Part shown: piece by piece, positions 25,668 through 33,584 of the stretch
How the letters are laid out: each line of letters begins with the position of its first letter
Numbering within the stretch: the first letter of the stretch is position 1
Assembly (NCBI GenBank): GCA_020627885.1
Contig: JAHDGB010000005.1
Location: forward strand, 1 to 38,835
Length of the DNA: 38,835 nucleotides
Direction of reading: 5' to 3'
From: Flavobacteriaceae bacterium
Lineage (GTDB): Bacteria; Bacteroidota; Bacteroidia; Flavobacteriales; Flavobacteriaceae
Made by a program: the position numbers and the translations under genes
Notes under the pieces: generated by a model
Database searches by the model: none
What the model was told of the DNA's origin: nothing
What the model saw: the letters and a program-made list of their open reading frames with translations, nothing else

Positions 25668-26111
25668 ATGGATAAAAACAAATTAAAAGAGGCATTAATA
25701 ACCTTAGAGAAAAAGCATATTGATACTGCAGAAATGAAGTATGAGGATTTCTTAAAGGGAAATTTATTAGATCATTCTGAAGTAGTTGATACTGATGACC
25801 AGTCACACCATAGACAGAGTCTTGATATATCAGATCAGTTAGACGAACAAGCACACGTCCATACAGAACATTTAGAAGTCATTAATAAAATTTCTTTTGA
25901 ACCAACCGATGTAGTAAAACCAGGAGCTGTTGTAAGTGTAAATGGGCGTTGTATAATTGTTGCTGTGTCAAAATCACCTTTTAAAATAGGAGACCGTGAT
26001 TTTATAGGTATTTCAACTAACGCACCAATTTATAACTCGCTTCAAGGGAAAAAATCTGGTGACTCTTTCGAGTTCAATAACCATAAATTTACGATAGAAG
26101 CAGTCAATTAA
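25668..26111 (+). CDS. GreA/GreB-like C-terminal domain protein
   Basis: 147 residues. The first 75 are charged and helical, rich in acidic residues and histidines (VDTDDQSHHRQSLD), and may form a short coiled coil. The second half (VKPGAVVSVNGRCIIVAV, then GISTNAPIYNSLQGKKSGD) follows the FKBP-like C-terminal domain of GreA/GreB and Rnk, which binds RNA polymerase. It may therefore modulate transcription by entering the secondary channel. It is placed 31 bases after selO and probably co-transcribed. Assignment is by the C-terminal domain only. Confidence 0.65.
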   Translation: MDKNKLKEALITLEKKHIDTAEMKYEDFLKGNLLDHSEVVDTDDQSHHRQSLDISDQLDEQAHVHTEHLEVINKISFEPTDVVKPGAVVSVNGRCIIVAVSKSPFKIGDRDFIGISTNAPIYNSLQGKKSGDSFEFNNHKFTIEAVN

Positions 26112-26151
26112 TTTTTTACGCTATAAGGCGTGGCAAAGATTACTCTTTTAT

Positions 26152-26624
26152 TTGATTATACCTAAAGTACCTAAACATATCCGGTTACTTCGGTATGCTG
26201 GCTTTACTTTGCACTATTGGGAACATCATATTATTTACGATTTGGTAAAACGAAATAAGAGAAGAACACATCTATGAGTGATAAAGAAATAATAAGCGGA
26301 ACAAACTGGATTAGGAAAATCTATAATATCAATGGTCATTGATCTATTTAAACTAAAAACGACAAACACTATACAATATTTGGAGATGGTTTTAGTACGT
26401 CAAAAAAACCAGATATTAAGGTCTTTCTTTTCCAGAAGTAAACTTAAGGTATTGACCAGAGAGAATCTGTTAATATTGATGACTTATTTCTCGGAGAAAT
26501 GACAAACTTTTCGGGAGCACAGTATTATAAAATTTATAATGAGATTTTAACAGAGGGTTACGAAAGTATCGTTATTCATTGTAAAGCATATTCGGTAGTT
26601 TGGGAAAGAACTAATTTGAAATAA
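26152..26624 (+). pseudogene. Decayed DM13-domain membrane protein
   Basis: Pieces in different frames read in order: a hydrophobic helix GYFGMLALLCTIGNIILF; GKTK; then SDKEIISGTNWIRKIYNING; YTIFGDGFSTSKKPDIKVF; and a long final piece with DLFLGEMTNFSGAQYYKIYN and ESIVIHCKAYSVVWERTNL. The order GDGFSTSKKPDIKV, GELTN, then VIHCKAYSVVW is that of the DM13 electron-transfer domain (its conserved cysteine is in IHCKAYSV). At least three frameshifts and an internal stop are present. The dead gene fits the redox theme of its neighbours. Confidence 0.7.
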
Positions 26625-26627
26625 TTT

Positions 26628-26900
26628 TTGGTATTAGACAACTTAAATAGGATAAAAGAAGGATATTCAGAAGGGGTATATAATTCAAAGAAATATGGAT
26701 TAACAAAAACATCCTTTAATAATGGCAAGTCAATAAAATTCTATGCTGAAGAGTTAGGTGGAAATGATTTTGTGAGCCTTAATTATTATATAACCAAAAA
26801 TAAAGAATTGCTTAAGCCTTGCGAAATGGCTGAGCAAAAAGTGATTCATTTTTTACAAAAAGTTACACTCATCCAAAATGAGGAAAATAGGAAAGGTTAA
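26628..26900 (+). CDS. Short conserved protein of unknown function
   Basis: 90 residues with signatures GYSEGVYNSKKYGLTKTSF, KFYAEELGGNDFVSLNYY and LLKPCEMAEQKVIHFL. The last resembles short flavobacterial proteins often met next to methionine sulfoxide reductase genes; I cannot name a family. The predicted start is TTG, 3 bases after the stop of the DM13 remnant. It may first have been coupled to that gene. It precedes msrA by 100 bases. The single conserved cysteine in PCEM could be redox active (guess). Confidence 0.6.
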   Translation: MVLDNLNRIKEGYSEGVYNSKKYGLTKTSFNNGKSIKFYAEELGGNDFVSLNYYITKNKELLKPCEMAEQKVIHFLQKVTLIQNEENRKG

Positions 26901-26937
26901 AGGAATTTGGTATAACAGTATAAGAGGTGTTAGGTGA

Positions 26938-26945
26938 TACCTTTG
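26938..26945 (+). promoter_or_regulatory. -7 box of the second msrA
   Basis: TACCTTTG matches TAnnTTTG and lies 55 bases before the msrA ATG. A -33 TTG is not at the normal distance. Confidence 0.45.
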
Positions 26946-27000
26946 TAGTGTTAAAAAGCTTGAGGTAAAGCGCTAAGTATAAATCTAAAAATAAACTAAT

Positions 27001-27504
27001 ATGACAAACTTAAAAAAAGCATACATCGCAGGAGGTTGTTTCTGGGGTATGGAAGATTTATTTAGAACACGACCAGGTGTTAAAAACACAAAAGTAGGCT
27101 ATCAAGGTGGTGAAAACGATAATCCAACATACAGAAACCATCCAGGGCATGCCGAAGGAATTGAGATAACTTATGATGTAACAGAAACGTCTTTCAAAGA
27201 AATATTAGACTTTTTCTTTAGAATTCACAATCCAACAACGGTAGATCAACAAGGAAACGACAGAGGTTCTAGTTACCGCTCAACTATTTTCTTCCAAGAT
27301 GAAGACGAAAAAGTAATAGCTGAAGAAGTGATTAATATTGTAAACAAATCAGGAAAATGGGACGCAAAAGTTGTTACGACATTAGAGCCATTTGCACCTT
27401 TCTGGGTAGCAGAAGACTATCACCAAGATTATTTAGTAAAAAACCCAAACGGATACACGTGTCACTATTTGAGATTTGAAGATAGTTACATAGAAGCTGC
27501 TTAA
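27001..27504 (+). CDS. msrA: Peptide-methionine (S)-S-oxide reductase (second copy)
   Basis: 167 residues. The catalytic cysteine is C13 in GGCFWGMEDLF; unlike the copy at 13941 the motif is GCFWG, with no second cysteine next to it. Other family motifs are complete: GYQGG, NPTYRNHPGHAEGIEITYD, TVDQQGNDRGSSYRS and VAEDYHQDYL. The difference in motif suggests the two enzymes are recycled in different ways and come from separate branches, not from a recent duplication. It has its own -7 box and ends at a very strong terminator, so it is probably a one-gene unit. Confidence 0.95.
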   Translation: MTNLKKAYIAGGCFWGMEDLFRTRPGVKNTKVGYQGGENDNPTYRNHPGHAEGIEITYDVTETSFKEILDFFFRIHNPTTVDQQGNDRGSSYRSTIFFQDEDEKVIAEEVINIVNKSGKWDAKVVTTLEPFAPFWVAEDYHQDYLVKNPNGYTCHYLRFEDSYIEAA

Positions 27505-27507
27505 TAA

Positions 27508-27547
27508 AATAAAAGAGTTTACACAAAAAAGTGTAAACTCTTTTATT
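27508..27547 (+). terminator. Intrinsic terminator after msrA
   Basis: A 17-bp perfect stem (27508-27524 with 27531-27547; core AGAGTTTACAC/GTGTAAACTCT) and an AAAAAA loop, with T-rich sequence on the 3' side. The A/T flanks make it usable in both directions. Confidence 0.92.
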
Positions 27548-27560
27548 ATTTTATACATAA

Positions 27561-27710
27561 ATGAAAACATTAATGAAAGATAAAAAAATAGATATACTAA
27601 AAATTGAGACAAACAAAAAAAGCAGTTTTAAGGAACTGCCTTTGGCGTTTAAAATCATACCTATTATTCTAACAATCACATTGCTATTTATTCCAGTAGT
27701 CTTTATGTAA
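27561..27710 (+). CDS. 49-residue single-helix membrane protein
   Basis: ATG frame between two well-supported genes. The first 25 residues are lysine-rich (MKDKKIDILKIETNKKSS) and the rest is one hydrophobic helix (KIIPIILTITLLFIPVVFM), which should leave the N terminus inside. No family recognised. It starts just after the msrA terminator and ends 24 bases before the AhpD-like gene, so it may lead that operon. Confidence 0.5.
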   Translation: MKTLMKDKKIDILKIETNKKSSFKELPLAFKIIPIILTITLLFIPVVFM

Positions 27711-27734
27711 ATAACACTAAAACTAATCAAAAAA

Positions 27735-28196
27735 ATGAGTGAGGTAAAATTCAAAAACACAAGATTTAATCCAGACGTAACGCCATTTCACGGATTAGCA
27801 AAGCAAATGGCAAAAGCTGTTGGTTACACAGCAAATTTAGATATCGACAAAGAATTAGCACAGCTATTAAGACTTCGTGTAGCACAAAAAAACGAATGTG
27901 CTTACTGCATTATTTTACATTCTAAAGCTTCTCGAGACATTGGCATTTCCGATGCAAAAACTGATAATATTTCATCTTGGTACAATAGCGAACTATACAC
28001 GAAAGTAGAGAAAGTAGCACTAGCGTATTGTGATAAACTAACTGATGGCAAATCCAAAAACTTTCAGAAATACCACAAGGCATTGGCAAAGCATTTCAAT
28101 GAAAAAGAAATAGCAGAAATTGCAGCAATAGTAATTAATATGAACGTTTGGACTCGTTTAAAACTTGCCCAAGGAGAAACACCATTTCAGGAATAG
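27735..28196 (+). CDS. AhpD-like / carboxymuconolactone decarboxylase family protein
   Basis: 153-residue all-helical protein with the alkylhydroperoxidase motif ECAYCIILHS: C55 and C58 as the redox pair and H62 as proton relay. The ending EIAAIVINMNVWTRLKLA is typical of this family. It should reduce peroxides, or act as a thiol-disulfide partner, in the cytoplasm. The aldo/keto reductase gene starts directly after its stop codon, so the two are translationally coupled. Confidence 0.88.
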   Translation: MSEVKFKNTRFNPDVTPFHGLAKQMAKAVGYTANLDIDKELAQLLRLRVAQKNECAYCIILHSKASRDIGISDAKTDNISSWYNSELYTKVEKVALAYCDKLTDGKSKNFQKYHKALAKHFNEKEIAEIAAIVINMNVWTRLKLAQGETPFQE

Positions 28197-29156
28197 TTGG
28201 CAGGAAATAAACATATAGGATTAGGAACAGCTGCCATTGGTAGGCCATTGTATATCAATGTACGACAAAATACAGATGAGAAACCATTTTCACTACCTAA
28301 GTTTAAGGAGAATGGTTTACAAGTTTTAGAAGACGCATACAGCAACGGAATTCGATTTTTTGATACATCGCCTGGTTATGGGCTTGCAGAACAACTACTC
28401 ATAGACTGGCTTAAAAAGAAGGGTGACCCAGATATTATTGTTTCCACAAAATGGGGTTATACCTATGTTGCTAATTTTGATCCAAATGCCATAGAGCACG
28501 AGGTAAAAGAACACTCTATTGAAAAACTTAATAATCAATGGAAATTTTCTAAAATGCTACTACCCCATCTTAAGGTGTATCAAATTCATTCTGCAACACT
28601 CGATACAGGTGTCTTAGAAAACAAAGAAGTTTTATCGCGTTTACACGAAATAAAAAAAGTACACAATATTACTATTGGTTTAACTACTACTGGCAACAAT
28701 CAAACCGAAATATTAGAGAAGGGTTTATCAATAGAAGTTGAAAACGAAAAGCTCTTTCAATCATTCCAATGTACGTTTAACATTTTAGATCAAAGTGTGT
28801 TTAAATATGCTAATAAACTTCAGAATATATCAGGTCCATTTATCATTAAAGAAGCACTTGCAAACGGACGGTTAATTCCAAATAATAGGTATTCAAATTA
28901 TTTTTTGCTTTATGATTTTTTGATGAAGTTAGCAGATCAATACAAGGTTGGTACAGATGCTGTAGCAATGCGTTATTGTATCGACAAGTTTCAGAACGCA
29001 AAAGTGTTGAGCGGAGCAGATAATTGTGTTCACCTACGAGCCAATTTACTAGCAAATCAATTTTCATTAACCCAAGACGAACTGGAAAAACTCGATTCCT
29101 TTAGAATAGAATCAACTGAATACTGGCTAGAAAGAAAATCATTACAATGGAATTAA
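28197..29156 (+). CDS. Aldo/keto reductase family oxidoreductase
   Basis: 319 residues with the TIM-barrel aldo/keto reductase pattern: GLGTAAIGRPL at the start, FFDTSPGYGLAE (catalytic Asp and Tyr), the lysine in STKWGY, and IHSATLDTG for the catalytic His region. The end SGADNCVHLRANL would bind NADP phosphate. It probably reduces an aldehyde or ketone such as a lipid peroxidation product; substrate unknown. Start is TTG immediately after the TAG of the AhpD-like gene, since no ATG precedes the conserved first strand. Confidence 0.85.
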   Translation: MAGNKHIGLGTAAIGRPLYINVRQNTDEKPFSLPKFKENGLQVLEDAYSNGIRFFDTSPGYGLAEQLLIDWLKKKGDPDIIVSTKWGYTYVANFDPNAIEHEVKEHSIEKLNNQWKFSKMLLPHLKVYQIHSATLDTGVLENKEVLSRLHEIKKVHNITIGLTTTGNNQTEILEKGLSIEVENEKLFQSFQCTFNILDQSVFKYANKLQNISGPFIIKEALANGRLIPNNRYSNYFLLYDFLMKLADQYKVGTDAVAMRYCIDKFQNAKVLSGADNCVHLRANLLANQFSLTQDELEKLDSFRIESTEYWLERKSLQWN

Positions 29157-29432
29157 ACAAAAACACAACTAATTGGGAACTACTTCCCATCTTTAACAAT
29201 TCTGTTCCTGTTTTAGAAGATTATAAAGGGAGAGCGCTTCTTTTTGTTAATAGAATGGTTATAGGGAATGCGGATAATATAAACATGATAGGGGGTTTAC
29301 ACACGATTTGAAGACCCAAAATATAAGCCAAAAAATTTTCAAAAAACCAAGAAAGATTATTTTATTCGTTGGTCATTTTGAAAAAATGTTAATCAAGCCA
29401 AGCTGAAGGAAGATCTCACTGGATATTGCTAA
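29147..29432 (+). pseudogene. Decayed redoxin gene
   Basis: From the ATG at 29147, overlapping the end of the aldo/keto reductase gene, the frame gives NWELLPIFNNSVPVLEDYKG and RALLFVN. After a frame change it continues IGGLHTRFEDPKYKPKN and KKDYFIRW, then a stop, then QAKLKEDLTGYC. This is the layout of a peroxiredoxin-like redoxin protein whose CxxC region has been deleted or scrambled. It must once have been coupled to the upstream gene. Confidence 0.6.
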
Positions 29433-29469
29433 ATACAGAAGAAAAATTAATATATAAATAAAAGATAAT

Positions 29470-29946
29470 ATGCAAAATTTAAATGAAATAGGCTTAGATA
29501 AAGACAAAGCTAAAGAACTAGTAAAAGAATTAAATGAATTGTTAGCTAATTATTCCATATTTTACCAAAATGTAAGGGGTTACCATTGGAACATAAAGGG
29601 AGAGAAATTCTTTGAACTTCACAAAAAATTTGAAGAATTGTATAATGACTTGTTTGTAAAGATAGATGATATAGCTGAGCGGATTCTTACACTAGGAGGA
29701 AAACCTAATCATAACTTTACGGACTATAATCAATCCGCTATTATTTCTGAAGCTACTGAAGTTACCGACGGAATCTGGGCAGCTAAAGATATTTTAAACA
29801 CTTTTCAAAAACTATTAATAAAGCAAAGAACAATACTTTCTCTTTCTGGAGATGCTGAAGATGAAGGCACCAACTCTATGGTAAGCGATTATATAGGAGA
29901 ACAAGAAAAATTAGTATGGATGTACTCTTCTTTTTTAAACAATTAA
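29470..29946 (+). CDS. dps: Dps family DNA-protecting ferritin-like protein
   Basis: 158 residues. The ferroxidase ligands are all in place: H39 in GYHWNIKG, H51, E55, D66 and E70 in DDIAERI. Dps dodecamers store iron as ferric oxide, use up hydrogen peroxide and in some species coat DNA. Family phrases FYQNVRGYHWNIKG and TLGGKP are clear. There is no lysine-rich N-terminal tail, so DNA binding of the E. coli kind is not evident. It precedes the DUF427 gene by 10 bases and likely shares its transcript. Confidence 0.94.
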   Translation: MQNLNEIGLDKDKAKELVKELNELLANYSIFYQNVRGYHWNIKGEKFFELHKKFEELYNDLFVKIDDIAERILTLGGKPNHNFTDYNQSAIISEATEVTDGIWAAKDILNTFQKLLIKQRTILSLSGDAEDEGTNSMVSDYIGEQEKLVWMYSSFLNN

Positions 29947-29956
29947 ATAAATATAT

Positions 29957-30238
29957 ATGAAAGCAATTTGGAACAATCAAGTATTAGCAGAAAGCGATAA
30001 AACTGTAGTTATTGAAAACAATCATTATTTTCCGCCAGAAAGTTTAAATAAAGATTTTTTTAAATCAAGCGAATTACACTCAACCTGTCCCTGGAAAGGA
30101 GAAGCGTCTTACTATTCATTACAGGTAGATGGGAAAGAAAATAAAGATGCTGCGTGGTATTATACAAACCCTTCAGAATTGGCAAAAGGAATTAAAAATC
30201 ATGTTGCTTTTTGGAGAGGCGTTGAAGTAACCCAATAA
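29957..30238 (+). CDS. DUF427 family protein
   Basis: 93 residues covering the whole DUF427 fold: KAIWNNQVLAESDKTVVIEN, the NHYFPPESLNKDFF turn, STCPWKGEASYYSL and AAWYYTNP, ending VAFWRGVEV. No function is firmly established for this widespread small family. It shares a base with the next gene (TAATG), so translation is coupled. Confidence 0.92.
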   Translation: MKAIWNNQVLAESDKTVVIENNHYFPPESLNKDFFKSSELHSTCPWKGEASYYSLQVDGKENKDAAWYYTNPSELAKGIKNHVAFWRGVEVTQ

Positions 30239-30642
30239 TGCATAAGGATATGCAAGAATGGTATTTGCCAATTACAATATTACCAGCTTTAGGAATGTTA
30301 ATTCTCTCTACAACAAGTCAAATGATGACTTTAAGTAGTGAAATTAACAGCTTGCTCCAGGAAAAATGTACAGATTTTCAACATTTAATTTCAGAAAAAA
30401 AACTAAAACAATTGGGGTTACTTACTAGAGCTAGTGCACTACTTTATCTAGCTTCTGGTATTTATGTCCTTTCTGGAATTCTTGGGGCTGTATTAGAGGC
30501 AGCGTCATTTTATGATATCCCTAGTCTCTTATTGTATGGCGGAACTATTTTGGTCTTTATAGCATTTATTTTGTTAATAATATATGCTTTTAGGGCCGTA
30601 AGAATAAGGAAACTTCAATTTGACAATAATCATAATTTATAG
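30238..30642 (+). CDS. DUF2721 family membrane protein
   Basis: 134 residues with three predicted membrane helices (about 8-26, 65-90 and 97-121), the layout of DUF2721. Signature phrases are LPALGMLILSTTSQMM and LLTRASALLYLASGIYVLS. Function unknown. It is coupled on both sides: its ATG overlaps the DUF427 stop and the next gene starts directly after its TAG. Confidence 0.82.
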   Translation: MHKDMQEWYLPITILPALGMLILSTTSQMMTLSSEINSLLQEKCTDFQHLISEKKLKQLGLLTRASALLYLASGIYVLSGILGAVLEAASFYDIPSLLLYGGTILVFIAFILLIIYAFRAVRIRKLQFDNNHNL

Positions 30643-31155
30643 TTGAAAGAGATAAATAAAATAGGGTTTGGTGGAGGTTGCCATTGGTGTACAGAAGCTG
30701 TATTTCAATCACTTAATGGAGTTCATAACGTTGAGCAAGGTTGGATAGCTTCAGAAGGAGATAATTTTGCTTTTTCTGAAGCTGTAACATTAAAATATGA
30801 CAAAAACGTTATTCCGTTGGAGGTCTTGTTAGAGATTCATTTGCATACACATAAGAGCACATCAAAACATAGTATGCGCAATAAATATCGCTCTGCTGTA
30901 TACGTGTTTCATTCTGAACAGGAGACTGATGTTAGAACAAAGTTAAATGTTCTTCAAGAAAGATTTGATAATAAGTTGATAACACAAGTGCTTTATTTTT
31001 TAGAATTTAAACCATCACGAGAACAGATAACCAATTACTTCTATAAAAACCCAAAAAAACCATTCTGCGAAACATTTATTAATCCTAAATTACAATTCTT
31101 GTTAAAGGAATATTCTGGTTATGTAAATAAGCAAATGAAAGAACTTAAAGGATAA
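30643..31155 (+). CDS. Divergent MsrA-family protein with GCHWC motif
   Basis: 170 residues. The N-terminal region GFGGGCHWCTEAVFQSLNGV is clearly MsrA, with C13 as catalytic cysteine and C16 beside it, but the invariant phenylalanine of GCFWx is histidine here. The central GHAE motif is replaced (FAFSEAVTLKYD), KYRSAVY is kept, and the C-terminal AEDYHQ motif is missing (SREQITNYFYKNP). The residues that normally hold and protonate the sulfoxide are therefore altered, so it may use another substrate or have another thiol role. It starts at TTG directly after the DUF2721 stop. Confidence 0.82.
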   Translation: MKEINKIGFGGGCHWCTEAVFQSLNGVHNVEQGWIASEGDNFAFSEAVTLKYDKNVIPLEVLLEIHLHTHKSTSKHSMRNKYRSAVYVFHSEQETDVRTKLNVLQERFDNKLITQVLYFLEFKPSREQITNYFYKNPKKPFCETFINPKLQFLLKEYSGYVNKQMKELKG

Positions 31156-31203
31156 ATAGAGTATCAATAAAGATAAACATTAAAGAACTTAAAGTTTAAA
31201 GTA

Positions 31204-32427
31204 ATGAATAGAAAGCTAAAAATAAAAAACCGTAAAGGACACGAATTGCATGCTTTACTCGAACTACCAGCAAATCAAAAACCAAATAAATATGCGATAT
31301 TTGCTCACTGCTTTACGTGCAGTAGTCGTTTGGATGCAGTGAGGAACATAAGTCGTGCTCTAACAAATTTTGGGTTTGGTGTTGTTCGCTTTGATTTTAC
31401 AGGACTTGGACGAAGTACTGGAGAATTTACAGAAAGTCATTTCTCTGGTAACGTTAATGACCTACTCGATGTACACCTCTTCATTAAAGAAAAATATATG
31501 GCACCGTCATTATTAATTGGTCATTCTTTGGGTGGATCTGCATCTATTGTAGCTGCTTCTAAATTAGAAGATATTAAAGCGGTAGCATCAATTGGAGCAC
31601 CTTCCGATGTTAAGCATGTAAAAAACAATCTTGTCTCGAATCAGCTTGAAGAAGTTGAAAAGCTAGGAGAAATTGAAATCAATATTGGAGGCCGTCCCTT
31701 TAAAATAAATAAAGAATTTGTAGACGATTTTAGTAAAATAGATTTACTCCAAGTTACCAAGGGTTTAAAGAAACCTTTACTCATAATGCACTCACCTCAA
31801 GACAAAATCGTTAAGACAGATCATGCTCATGATCTGTTTGTAGCAGCATATCATCCAAAGAGTTTTGTAAGCCTAGATGGAGCAGACCATTTACTTACTA
31901 ACAAGACAGATAGTGTCTATACTGGTAATGTAATAGGAGCTTGGGTAAAACGGTATTTCCCAGAGGAAGAAAACGAAATGTTAAGCACAGAAGGGGAACA
32001 GCTTGTAGCACACCTAGATTTAACCAAAGATAATTTCACGACACAATTACAAACTAATAAGCACTCGTTTATTGCAGACGAACCTGGTAGTGTTGGTGGT
32101 GATGATTTTGGACCATCTCCTTATGAATATCTCAATGCCTCAATTGCAACTTGTACTGCAATGACTCTAAAACTCTATGCACAGAGAAAAAAATGGGATT
32201 TGAAAGAGGTATTTGTATACATCTCTCACGCAAGAAAACATAGTGATGAGTTAATGATAGATATCGAAAAGCCTGGGTATTTAGACCAGATTTCGAAACG
32301 TTTAAAATTTGTAGGAAACCTTGATGATAAACAAAAACAGAGATTAAAAGAAATAGCTTCAAAATGTCCAGTACACAAAACTGTGGCAAGCAAGGTAATT
32401 TTTGACACTAAAATAATTGAAGATTAG
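31204..32427 (+). CDS. Alpha/beta hydrolase - OsmC fusion
   Basis: 407 residues in two domains. Residues 1-255 are a serine alpha/beta hydrolase with nucleophile S108 in GHSLGG, an aspartate near DKIV (about 200) and the histidine in GADHLL. Residues 265-407 are an OsmC/Ohr-type domain with both redox cysteines (ATCTAM and KCPVHKT), which reduces organic peroxides. The fusion could hydrolyse an ester or thioester and reduce the peroxide or thiol product. This bifunctional arrangement is known in Bacteroidota and proteobacteria. Its end overlaps egtB by 11 bases. Confidence 0.93.
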   Translation: MNRKLKIKNRKGHELHALLELPANQKPNKYAIFAHCFTCSSRLDAVRNISRALTNFGFGVVRFDFTGLGRSTGEFTESHFSGNVNDLLDVHLFIKEKYMAPSLLIGHSLGGSASIVAASKLEDIKAVASIGAPSDVKHVKNNLVSNQLEEVEKLGEIEINIGGRPFKINKEFVDDFSKIDLLQVTKGLKKPLLIMHSPQDKIVKTDHAHDLFVAAYHPKSFVSLDGADHLLTNKTDSVYTGNVIGAWVKRYFPEEENEMLSTEGEQLVAHLDLTKDNFTTQLQTNKHSFIADEPGSVGGDDFGPSPYEYLNASIATCTAMTLKLYAQRKKWDLKEVFVYISHARKHSDELMIDIEKPGYLDQISKRLKFVGNLDDKQKQRLKEIASKCPVHKTVASKVIFDTKIIED

Positions 32428-33583
32428 ATTGGATACAAATAGACTAAAAATAAAATTTATTGAAGTTCGGAAAGCTACCGAAGCAATATGCACGCCGTTA
32501 GAAATTGAAGACTACTCTGTTCAACCTGTAATTGATGTTTCTCCACCAAAATGGCATTTAGCACACAGTTCCTGGTTTTTTGAAGAGTTTGTGCTAAAGC
32601 TGTTTTCAAAGGACTACGAAATCTTCGATGAAGATTTTGCATATCTGTTTAATAGCTACTACAATAATGCTGGCGAACGTGTTTTGAGACCAAATAGAGG
32701 TCTTATGACACGTCCTACGGTAAAAAGAGTGTATGAGTATCGCAATTACGTTACACAAGGTGTCATTTCGTTGTTGGAAAAGAATCAAAACAAGGATGTA
32801 TTAGCTTTAATTGAAATCGGTCTTAACCACGAGCAACAACATCAAGAATTACTTGCTTATGACATTAAATACATCCTTGGCCATCAACCTACATTTCCGA
32901 AATACAAAAATGATTTTCTATTTTCTGAAGAACATCAACAGCAAACGTTCATTCCGATAGAAGAGGGTGTTTATGAAATTGGACATAAAGGCAATGACTT
33001 CTGTTTTGATAATGAATTAGGAAGACATAAAACTTATATTCAATCGTTTGAGATTTCAAATAAGCTTGTAACTAATCAAGAATACATTGAATTTATTGAA
33101 TCTGGAGGTTATAGAGATTACAACTTATGGCATGCCGAAGGCTGGGATTATATAAACACCAATAATATAAATTCACCATTATACTGGCATTTTACCAAAG
33201 AAAAATGGCACTATTATAACTTTAATGGTTTAGAGCTAATTAATCCAAGTGAACCAGTAATGCACATAAGCTATTATGAAGCATTTGCTTATGCTCAATG
33301 GAAGAAAATGCGTCTACCTACTGAGTTTGAATGGGAAGTGGTATCAGATAAATTAAATTGGGGAAACCTCTGGGAGTGGACCTCTAGTGCATATCAACCC
33401 TATCCTAATTTCGCAAAAGCAGATGGTGCATTAGGAGAATATAATGGTAAGTTTATGGTAGGATTGCAAGTTTTACGCGGTGCATCAATCGCAACACCAA
33501 AAAACCACAGTAGAAAAACCTACAGAAACTTTTTTCAACCCAGCTTACAATATATGTTCTCTGGAATAAGACTCGTTAGATAA
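32417..33583 (+). CDS. egtB: Ergothioneine sulfoxide synthase EgtB-like
   Basis: Iron enzyme that joins a sulfur donor to the imidazole of trimethylhistidine (hercynine). The DinB-like N-terminal part provides the three iron-binding histidines H50 (WHLAHSS), H138 and H142 (NHEQQHQEL), matching known EgtB spacing. The C-terminal half is the FGE-sulfatase fold with [10 protein letters not shown] and WEWTSSAY, ending [19 protein letters not shown]. At 388 residues it is slightly shorter than mycobacterial EgtB. Start is TTG inside the previous gene. EgtD follows 1 base after. No egtA, egtC or egtE is present, so cysteine or another thiol could be the direct donor. Confidence 0.92.
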   Translation: MKIRLDTNRLKIKFIEVRKATEAICTPLEIEDYSVQPVIDVSPPKWHLAHSSWFFEEFVLKLFSKDYEIFDEDFAYLFNSYYNNAGERVLRPNRGLMTRPTVKRVYEYRNYVTQGVISLLEKNQNKDVLALIEIGLNHEQQHQELLAYDIKYILGHQPTFPKYKNDFLFSEEHQQQTFIPIEEGVYEIGHKGNDFCFDNELGRHKTYIQSFEISNKLVTNQEYIEFIESGGYRDYNLWHAEGWDYINTNNINSPLYWHFTKEKWHYYNFNGLELINPSEPVMHISYYEAFAYAQWKKMRLPTEFEWEVVSDKLNWGNLWEWTSSAYQPYPNFAKADGALGEYNGKFMVGLQVLRGASIATPKNHSRKTYRNFFQPSLQYMFSGIRLVR

Positions 33584-33584
33584 T

